A stretch of 64,000 nt of DNA from Anaspis maculata (Eukaryota; Arthropoda; Insecta; Coleoptera; Scraptiidae): positions 98,796,836 through 98,860,835 of the forward strand of contig OX421962.1 of assembly GCA_949128115.1 (NCBI GenBank), in the 5' to 3' direction. The position numbers and the translations under genes were made by a program. The stretch's first letter is position 1. Each line of letters opens with the position of its first letter. Below the pieces are notes generated by a model that saw only the letters and a program-made list of their open reading frames with translations, had not been told where the DNA came from and did no database searches. Shown one piece after another: positions 55,901 to 64,000 of this stretch.

Positions 55901-58900
55901 TAGAACTTCAAAAATTTTCAGCTGAGTTCGCTGAGAATTTGGATAGGCTTCTTAGTATCAACCAACCAGAATAGGGAATCTCAGTTTCTAGCTTAATTAT
56001 CCAGTGATGGAGCTAGCTATATTTTTAATATTCTAGTTTTGGAAACCAAGTTTTTTGCCTACCAAACAAGGTGTTACGAAAGTATGGACAGTCATTTTCG
56101 ACGACCAGCTGTGTCACTGAGTAACTCGGTCAGAAATTGAGATTCTCTGTTCTGGATGGTTGATCTTGAGCAGCGTTTCCAAATTTTCATCAAAATCAGT
56201 TGGAAATTTCAGAAGCTGTTTTCCTACGAGAAATGTACGTTTTGAAAAAAGAATTGAATTGAGAAACTCCACCATGAACTGCTTTTGGAGAAATCTTCTT
56301 ATCATATCCTAATTCTTTTGCACTCCTTCGCCCATCCTCCAAATTTCGGAAAAGGAAGTTGATCAATTTTGGCCTGGCCTCCAAGGGAGCGCAGGAGGTA
56401 AGAGCAACATTTTTTGTCGTTGCCACCAGAAAAATCTAATTCCGTAGACCCTAACCAAGTGGGATTCGAAAACAAGTCTCTTGAAAAATATAATAGAAAA
56501 TAGTAGCTAGTGGACAGGCTAAAAATGATCGGGGAGGGCTGGAGGAGGATGCGCTTCAGAAGAAATGGTGGGTAAGGATCAAACGCCCGAAGTACTGGTC
56601 TTGGGGTCATGTGATAGATATTATTGCTAGCCGCTGCTAATGTTCCAAAAGTTACAATGATCCTTCTGAAAGCGAGGAAGAACCGTCGAAATGACCAGAC
56701 TGATGATAAACAAACAATGAGATCAAATCTGAGGTGGTCGCCAACATGAACTGAGGCCATTGATTGGCAAAGATAGAAGAAGAGTCGACTACGGGACTAC
56801 AAAGTTACCCTTTAAGATACTACGGCCATTATTCGTAGGAAGTTACTCCATAGTTTGCGACAAATTAAATTAATTACCGTAGCTTTCAAAGAAATATTGA
56901 TCAATCCAAAAAATCAAAATTGAAGAAGCTGAAGTGTGAATCTGCACGCACAAGGGGTTGGCTGGGTTACGTTCAACAAGAGCAGCTTCCTCCGGATCGT
57001 TAATTCCAGTTTTTTTCCGAACCTTTTTGCAGGTATCCCGCAAAGCCCTAGCTAAATCAAACGTTAATCAGCTTGAACTGTTATATAGATGAAAGTTCAA
57101 CTATCATAGTGGCGAGCTGGCCAGACGAAAGCAGAGAGAACGACGGAAGTAAGTTCCGCTGTCTGCCATAAACCCTATCAAGTTCTTGGAAGACAAGAAA
57201 AAGAAGCACATGCAGCTTATCAGTAGATTTCTTGAGCTTGAACTCACCTGCACATGCACTTTCAACCGGGTGCTATCAGGCGCGTCTGAATTGGCCGCGC
57301 CTGCTCTTCTCGCCGCTTGGATCGTCAAATCGTACGAAGTGACTGTTTCGAAGTCGAGTTTATCCTTCAAGGATATTTTGCCGCTGCCACTGTTCACATC
57401 GAACAGCGTCCTGTCGCCTTCAAGCAAGTAATAAAATTTCGGAAGGTCGATGTGCTCGGGATACTGCGCCTCTGGTATAGGCGAGCTCTCGTCCGTTGAC
57501 TCTTCCTTGAACTCCACTTCAAGAGTATTGTCGTCGAAAGTCGGATCGTCCTTTTGATTGTGGAATCCGAAAGTCACAACTTTTTCGGCAGTGTAAATCG
57601 ATTCGCCTGGGCCTTGAGTCTCGGCGGGATTCACGTTAGCCGTGATTGTCACCTGATAAATTGATTCAGTCATCGATTGGTACAAAATATATTCAATATT
57701 TCAAACCGTGTACTGCTCGTCAGTATCGAAATCGTCGATCTTCAACTGAAGCTGCGCTTGGGAATTGCCAAAAGTATCGGCGTTGTTGATCTGAAACGTT
57801 TTTTCTGTGACTGGAAGCGAAAACTGTATGTTGTATTTCTCCTCTTGGTTATCGGTGGCTTGTATATTGGGTAAATCGTCGTCATTGTACAGTTTTAGCC
57901 GGGAATTTTTATCCTGAACGGTGGTCAAGTAGTAGAAGTCTTCGACTGGAAAGACGAACGTCGGCACTTTGAAATTGAACCTGGCTACTTGCAGTTTCAC
58001 CATATTGTCCAACTTCTCTTGCGGTTTAGGATCGGTTCCAAAATCTCGTGTCTGCAATAACAACGATTGATAAGAACACAAAGCAGAATATCTCACGCCA
58101 GGTCAGTACTTACCTTGATCGTTAACTTGTAGTAACCGTATCTTTTTTCTAAATCGTAGTTGGCGGTGAGCGTGGCTTTCTTGCTAGTGTGCTGGTCGTC
58201 CGTTGCCAAAAGAAACAAGTCCTCGGGAGGTGCCTCCGTTTCGTGTTCGTAATTCTCGTCGGAAAACCGTTGGATTTTTGTCAGCTGGAAGTCGATTTCC
58301 GAATTCGGACCCTCGCCGTCTTTATCTTCGGCCAGTATCGTGTCGATCACTTCTCCTTTTTTCAGGTTTTCCTTGACGGTCTTGGCAGTGTTCGTCACGA
58401 CGGTCGGCACTTGATTGTTGATGTCCGTCAAGGTCACTTTGAAATCGGGCGTTATCTTGTGCGGCAGTGTACCCTTGTCCGTGACGGCGATTTGGAAGTT
58501 GAACACCGCAGGGCCGTTGTCGCGATCGAGGGTCGCCGAGTCTTTCAGATCTACCACTAGCTGGTCACCGTCGACCAAAAATCTGTCGGTCACGTCGACG
58601 CTCGTGGGAGCTATCGCGTATGAGACTTCGTTATTCGGTGCTGAAATACGTTGAATTTTAGTAACGGGAATTTCATTATTCTGGTGGCCAAGAAACAAAA
58701 ATACGTTCAATTTGACCACTAGATCGATAGTCGATACAAAGGTCGATCAAGATAATCAGGCATTTCCACATGACGTCACGAGCTCGTCAGTGTTGTTAAC
58801 CTAGTTAAATGTATAACCTCAAAAAAGTGTTCAGGAACAACCCGCGTTGTTATGATTGGAAAAAAAGTACTTTTTTGAGATTTTGGATTCAGTAGGAAGC

Positions 58901-61900
58901 AAGTTTGTGCGTGATAATTGTTCAATAAACTCTGTCGCTTCGATCAATACTGATAGTTGGAGATGTGCTGCCCCAAGTAGCACAATAAACAAGAAAGTTT
59001 GGTGGAGTGCTCAAATCATTTTCGTCGGAAAAAAAAATCCTGGAGAACTAGACTCCTGGAAGTAAAGAGCATCTCAGGAAGTATCTCAAAGTGCCAAGAT
59101 ATGCGACTCAAAAACATCTGGGAAGGAGAAAATATGCCAGTTTATTATCCTGCCGATAAGGTAAAAAGCTGACTAAATTGTTGAAATACAGAATAAAGGT
59201 GAGAATCAGATGATTTCACAAATTATCCATTACTAAGCGCCCTTCTGATTTCAGAAAGTATGGCTGTGGCAAACACTGTGACCTGTGGCGATCTCGAAAT
59301 GGGAAAAGCCAGCGACCAAGGCATTCCTAAGCTGACCACAATTTTGCCTCAAATCCTGCTTAAAAGGAGAATTTTTAGGATTGGAGAATTCAAGATTGTC
59401 AAGCCAGATGTACGATTTGGTCATCAGAAAATACTCGGAGCCGAGCTCGGAGCCGATCCCATCTGGTTCACATTCTACAGTGAAGTAGAAAATTGAAATT
59501 ATTGTCAATTCAAACATCCAGGCTTGTGGAAGCAATTGAGAAAGTATGGCTAGAGATGTAGAGAGCTCAATGAACGTGAAAGTTGGGTTGGAGTGGTTGA
59601 ATCTTTTTTTTTGAGAAAAAAATGAGAAATTCATAGTTTTTTCGAAACGCTGGGCTCGTGGAAGTACGAAGTATCACAGAATGTATCCCAAAGCGCCAAG
59701 AAATGGAAAAGAGGAAGGAAGGAATACAATTGAAAAAATATACGGAGGTTGTACCGATAACGATTAGGATCGGTAACGCTGTAATACAGTTATGATGTTT
59801 GCACAAAATTATCTGTTGCTAAGCCTCTCTAGTTTCAAGAAGTACCTGTTTCAAAAATTGTGGCCTTCGGCAATCTAAAAATTGGAAAATCTGTGGACTG
59901 AGGAATTTCTACGTCGACCACAATTTGGAATCTAGAATCCTGAATAGAACAATGAATATTTGTATTTTTAAGAATCTTGACACAATCAAGTTGTAGTTAA
60001 AAATTCAACATCGTTGAATCAGGTGTAAAATTTCTGTCAAGGAGGGCTCCGGTGACCGAAGACATCTTCGGTGGTGTGTGTCCATATGCTACAACCGAAG
60101 TGAAGACACTTGCACTTTCAAAATATAAAATATAAACAAGAACTATTGTTTGTTTGTTTATTATGGCAGTAAAAGCTGAGCCTCAAGAATCTGGGTGACT
60201 GGAAAGCACAAACCGAAGAGGTACATACCTAGCCCCTCACAAGGCATATCACTCCAGCAATGCCGGTAATGTAAACCTCCAACATTCAGGTGAAGTTTGC
60301 TGGCAAAGTCCATGCCCAATTTCCTCGGAAAATATGAGTTTTCACCAATACCCTGTGCAGGTAACCTAATATGTTTGGCTTGCTTTTATCACAAAAAACA
60401 CACTTTTCCACGAGAACTTATTTCACAGGCGCATTGAGGACATTACTTTGAACTCAATACAAAAGTTTCAAACTCAACACTCAAAAAGGTAGCCGAGGAA
60501 AAAAATGCAGAAACTGGAAGTCCATAAGCGCCCTGTAGTTCGGTTGTCCTTCGAACATTATTTGGTTCAAAGGCGGGCAATTCTGGACAGTTGGCAACAC
60601 TGCTGTGACGTCAATGGAAATGCCTAATAGGGGATTGTCACTTACGTCATCAAGATAGCGGCGTATGGCGCAAGATAGAGTACCCTGACAACCGCCACTT
60701 TCTCATATTATGACTCAATGCTAATGCGAAATGCTTTAATTTAAATTCTACGCCATTTCGACGGAAACGTATGCTTGCAGACGCTTGCTCATGCTTTTAT
60801 CTGTACACACCTGAAAAATTACTTAAGATTTCTCCATAACAAGACGTAGAATAATTATTTCAGGTGAACGTGTGCGCGTCTAAGGCACGGTTCAGTTCGC
60901 GCACGTCCCAATAGATGGCTCTTGTGTCGACAAAAACTGTCACTTACTGTCGACTGAAAACTGATTTTTGAATGGAAACATATCGCATCAGCATTGGGTG
61001 CTTTTCACCTAGACGGTACAAATACCACTAGACGGAACATATTCCATAGTGTGGCACAAAATTTCAGGTGATCCAATGAACGGCACAGAACCGGGTAAGA
61101 ACACGTAGATGGAAAGCACCGTTTGGCACCCGCACATGCGTAAATGGTAGGTGTACCAAACTTGGAGCTAGGTGGAAAGCACCCATTGGGTCATATGGGA
61201 AAAGTGGCAGTTGTCAGGGTACTCTATTTTGCGTCATCTCCATCCAAGGTCATCACCTTGTGACGTCATGTGATGATACCCTATTGTGTCTACGAGTAGG
61301 TAGTTATATGTGTTCACTTATCACACACAGATCACAAACCAATTACAAACTCACCATCCCTATCCTTATCTGTAGCTTTCAAGGTGTAAACGAGAGTTCC
61401 ACTTGGAGACTGTTCAGGGATCGATTCACTTGCACCGTCCATCTGAGGCTCACTATCATTCACATCCAAAATCTCGATGACTATCTGTAATGTTTTCTGT
61501 TGAGTCGTCTATTGTTGACAAAATGGTACGCTTACATCCACAGAGGCCGTGTGCACTCCGTCAAAAGCTGAAACGGTATATCGTATGTCGTCTCGCCGAG
61601 GATCATCGCAATCGATTTTACTGTATCCCACCGACAAAGATCCTAGTTTTGGATCAATTTTGATCCAGTCTTTGGTGGTGTCGTCTTTACTCCTAAAATA
61701 CGATTATTAATTGTACAAAACGCAATTTTGATCAAGTCCAAATTAGAGCTTTACGTCATTGAATAAACCAGCGCTAACAAGTTATCTTCGTCGGTAGCTG
61801 TTATTTGACCCACTGGTGAGTCAACTATAGAATTTTCCGACACCGACTTCTTCAAGTTTCCTGCATCTTTGCTAAACACTGGCGGTAAGTCGTTTATGTT

Positions 61901-63928
61901 CTTGATATTGATAGTTAGTGAAGCTGAAAATGTAGTGTTATCATTATGATCCGTATAGAACTTTATCTTACCAGAGTCAAGGCCAGTGCCTTCTTGAGTG
62001 TTTTCGTCGTGCACCATTATCATTATGTTTAAGGAATCAAACAATTCGTAGTCTGGAGTGTTGCGTTCAACGACATCTTTGATTTTGAATTGAGCGTTGA
62101 ATTTTTTGTCGACCGTATCGTCCTTGATAGTGTCGACAGTTATGCATCTGCAAAAATTTCAAGTACAACAGGGCGTATCAGAAATACACTCTTGAGATCT
62201 TACGATTTGTACGGTTCAAATTTATCAGCCGGAATTTCCTGGGAGTTTTTTAAGGCGTTGGATGCTTCCCAATCTATGTAAAATACCAAATTGGGATTCG
62301 AATCGTCGTCGGTTGCGGACACTTTGATCTCGCTCAGTACGGTGCCGTCTTCTTGGTTCTCATCGATGCTCGTGCTGCTTTCCACTTTGATCCTGGGATT
62401 CTCGTCGTTCACGTCTTTGACATTTATCGTCAGCTGGGCCGTGGTCTTATGCGAACCTGTGTCTTCGGCTTGGATTTGCACGAATATTTCCGTTTGCTTT
62501 TCGTAATCGAAAGCATTGTCAATCTTGGTGGTGACATCTCCAGAGGTCGGGTCGATGTTGAGGATTGATTGAGCGTAAGTCCCCAGTATAGCATGTCTGT
62601 AATACGAAACTCAACTCATGAGTTGACACAAGAGCCGCGATGTTCTTACGTCACGACTTCGTCAATATCAAGATCCGCATCTGTAGCATGAACGGTTTCA
62701 ACGGGCTGATTGATTTTGATGTTTTCATAAATGTCGACTTCATAGTTTCCATCTTTTGCGTCGAAAACCGGAAGTTTGTCGTTGATGGGGTTCAGAGTGA
62801 TCGTAATGGGTAGACTATCTTTGTTTCCAGCCTCGGAATCTCCGCTTGTGTGCATCTGATCAAACATAATAATTACAAGAATAAGGTAATCAAGTGGCAG
62901 GATAAGAGGTGCTCACATCAAATTTCATTACGCGCCAATCAGGACCTGAATCGTAGTCCAATTTTGACACGTCTGCTATGACTAAATTGAACTGTGCCAA
63001 TTTATAACCACGTGTTGGAACTATTTCGAATGCAACGCTGTAGTCGATTTCGACATCAGGCGATTTGCTCAGGGAAGTGCTGTACATTGCATTGACCCCC
63101 TGAAAAAAGTTTTTATCTTCATGTCACGTTTCTACAAATAGAAGCCAACTATAATAGAGCTTGAGTTTCTGCGAAATCCAAGTCAAGATTTTTCAGCTTC
63201 TTTCGCTTCACTATCTCTTTATCTATTCGCAGTGTTACGTGAAAAGCTATGAATATTCACCAAGGTACTCACAAGATCTATGTCGTCGACTAAGATGACA
63301 GTATCAATAGCAACGTAAGTGTTTTCATCAATCCTTATATCAATTAACTTGTCGGACGAATCTTTGACTGAAATCTCTGGTATATTGTCATCTTTGTCTT
63401 GTATAATAAACGTAAGGGTTTCTTTTATTTGCATTGCATCATCCTTTGAAAATCCTTCCCCGGGAATTTCGAAAGCTATCACGTTCACGACGATTTGATC
63501 GATTCCGTCACCTTGGTCTCTGTTTACAGAGTCTAGTGTGAGAAGTCCAGTCTTCGCGTCTATTTTAACATGGCCACTGTTCGTAACTGAAACTTTCTTG
63601 TGTATTTCTCAATACTCCTACTCTCCGTGTCGACTTACCGTCATCTTCTATTTTGTAATTGATTTCCCAATTGAGTCCATAATCTCCATCTTTAGCTTTT
63701 ATTGTAACGCTCTAAAAAAGTAGGTTGTACGTTCATTCAAGTCATACGGATGATTAGTTGAAAAGAGAGGAGAGAGACAAGTAGACTTTCACTCACGTAT
63801 GGTTTTTTTTCCATTACTTGCAAAGAATAAGGAAATGTCAACCAATTCGGCGGCACATCAGGCATGTCGTTTACGGATACAACAATGTCGACTGCTTCTC
63901 GAGGCGTTGTATCATGCTTCGCTCCATC
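52635..63928 (-). CDS. cadherin, insect midgut-type (Cad87A/Cad99C/Bt-receptor group), 3' part, 19 exons
   Basis: A single-pass calcium-dependent adhesion or microvillar protein; the 5' part lies beyond 64000. Exons, in gene order: 63797-63928, 63639-63711, 63273-63586, 62917-63099, 62650-62855, 62204-62596, 61972-62147, 61755-61923, 61536-61692, 61355-61484, 58114-58640, 57707-58051, 57248-57652, 53891-53998, 53509-53841, 53285-53451, 53031-53231, 52807-52974, 52635-52749. All introns are GT-AG and the phases agree, giving 1,433 residues here with no stop. Residues 1-1080 hold about nine cadherin repeats with linker motifs such as VNDMPDVPP, DKDDNIPE, VNDENPR, INDLPP and ENDNEP. A membrane-proximal domain follows (about 1107-1313), then a transmembrane helix (about 1314-1336) and a tail of about 97 residues with NKHAVEGSNPVYN and SDLIGVEDNPEFEY. 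Related insect cadherins include toxin-binding midgut receptors, but this gene's own role is inferred only. Confidence 0.9.
53031..53231 (-). CDS. cadherin exon 17, transmembrane segment
   Basis: Encodes the end of the ectodomain, then about 23 hydrophobic residues beginning AWLIGVSVVLGALC and ending in FLLKTR, whose basic residues mark the cytoplasmic side. Phase 2 at both ends. Confidence 0.9.
53285..53998 (-). CDS. cadherin exons 14-16, last linker and membrane-proximal domain
   Basis: Exon 14 (53891-53998) carries ENDNEPVF, the last clear calcium linker. Exons 15 and 16 encode a cysteine-free region with VKLYIVSEDDRVKFKFQNPL, an ISGDVIL motif and potential N-glycosylation at NRT. The order resembles the membrane-proximal domain of insect midgut cadherins. 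Exon 16 ends in phase 2 after GTGATTCTCAA. Confidence 0.85.
53999..57247 (-). other. cadherin intron 13 (3.25 kb)
   Basis: GT-AG intron between exons 13 and 14. CTTCGCAACACACAC and GGTCCTCGGACCCC (54718-54789) recur inverted at 55278-55330, marking an inverted-repeat insertion. The rest holds only short frames with no domain. The reading frame and linker motif (HVQ / VLNENDNEP) join exactly across it, so no exon is missing. Confidence 0.75.
57248..58640 (-). CDS. cadherin exons 11-13, ectodomain repeats F to I
   Basis: Exon 11 (58114-58640) starts APNNEVSYAIAP, which completes the TDKDRDG of exon 10 across a 2.7 kb intron. LDRDNGP, INNQVP and AEDKDGEG are calcium-type motifs. Exon 12 (57707-58051) ends in DFDTDEQYT. 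Exon 13 (57248-57652) ends LKVHVQ and joins VLNENDNEP of exon 14. All three begin and end in phase compatible with their neighbours. The minus-strand ATG frame from 58719 is an intron read-through and not a real start. Confidence 0.9.
60667..61234. repeat. intronic inverted-repeat element
   Basis: AGAGTACCCTGACAACCGCC near 60677 is repeated as its complement near 61210 within arms of about 42 bases. It encloses a second hairpin. Confidence 0.6.
60995..61185. repeat. 191-bp intronic hairpin MITE
   Basis: TGGGTGCTTTTCACCTA at 60995 and TAGGTGGAAAGCACCCA ending at 61185 are exact or near-exact complements, with GGTAC/GTGTACC words just inside. Confidence 0.65.
61355..63928 (-). CDS. cadherin exons, ectodomain repeats A to start of F
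   Basis: Ten exons separated by introns of 48-173 bases. Residues 1-28 end an upstream repeat. Then come five full repeats and the start of a sixth, with boundaries at VNDMPDVPP, DKDDNIPE, INDKLPV, VNDENPR, INDLPPV and VNDSEP. DxD and DENxx calcium motifs appear, such as TDADLD, TDDDSN and TDKDRD. Some repeats (for example exon 4, 62917-63099) lack clear DRE motifs, as is usual for degenerate repeats in this family. Confidence 0.85.
61924..61971 (-). other. 48-base stop-free intron in the cadherin gene
   Basis: GTAAGATAAAG...TTTTCAG lies between exons 7 and 8. It is 48 bases (16 codons) and, read through in the exon frame, has no stop. Splicing gives DSASLTINI, which fits the cadherin consensus, so splicing is preferred; retention would insert 16 residues. 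Confidence 0.75.
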
Positions 63929-64000
63929 CTAAAATAAATCTAAATTATCAGTATTTATCATCAGCTTCATCAGACTACTCATTTCTGATACTTGTTTTGC

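Larger units (their letters stand above)
58641..61354 (-). other. cadherin intron 10 (2.7 kb)
   Basis: GT-AG intron between exons 10 and 11. It contains two hairpin elements (60667-61234 and, inside it, 60995-61185). Frames at 59251-59634 have no recognised motif. Confidence 0.75.

Noticed and set aside
58093..58719. Independent gene start at the minus-strand ATG 58719
   Set aside because: The acceptor at 58641 joins APNNEVSYAI to TDKDRDG in phase, so the ATG lies in intron sequence.

Overview
The window looks like arthropod nuclear DNA, most likely from an insect. It is AT-rich, dominated by transposons, has short GT-AG introns of about 48-60 bases, and carries one large spliced gene. That gene, on the minus strand from 63928 (continuing past the right edge) to 52635, is an insect cadherin. 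The membrane-proximal and tail motifs place it in the group holding Drosophila Cad87A/Cad99C and the lepidopteran midgut cadherins. Repeated GGTAGGTACCTACC-type words would suit a hemipteran such as a mealybug or aphid relative, but this is a weak guess.

Layout. At 1-5.5 kb there is a degraded non-LTR reverse transcriptase fragment, one solo repeat arm and one palindromic element. At 5.5-10.2 kb lies a 4.65 kb foldback element. At 11.2-23.5 kb is a nest of elements: a foldback split by a 4.0 kb block (with an inverted array of 157-bp repeats and a Crypton-like fragment) and by a 5.65 kb hAT element. The hAT holds a second foldback, itself split by a 308-bp palindrome, and a P-like element with a THAP-domain pseudogene that interrupts the hAT transposase remnant. 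At 23.9-24.9 kb is a short, GC-richer, apparently single-copy stretch. At 25.1-28.1 kb one hAT element is inserted inside the terminal repeat of another. At 28.6-32.9 kb a palindromic element is split by a tRNA-derived SINE and an unclassified 2.9 kb insertion. At 34.3 kb there is a hammerhead-ribozyme-like core. At 34.8-36.1, 38.6-42.0, 42.2-46.3 and 46.7-51.8 kb are further palindromic elements; the last encloses a 119-bp satellite array. A 30-bp minisatellite lies at 37.3-37.9 kb. The cadherin gene fills 52.6-64 kb.

The window is unusually readable because each long palindrome carries two copies of its own sequence. When one arm holds an insertion, the other arm gives the uninterrupted site. 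Several target-site duplications and insertion boundaries can therefore be read to the base: two hAT elements with perfect 8-bp duplications, a further hAT, a P-like element with a perfect 8-bp duplication, a palindrome with ATAT, and the 2.9 kb insert with CATT.

No bacterial genes, CRISPR arrays, rRNA genes or functional tRNA genes were seen. All coordinates and motifs were read by eye. Family names rest on motif recognition, not database searches.
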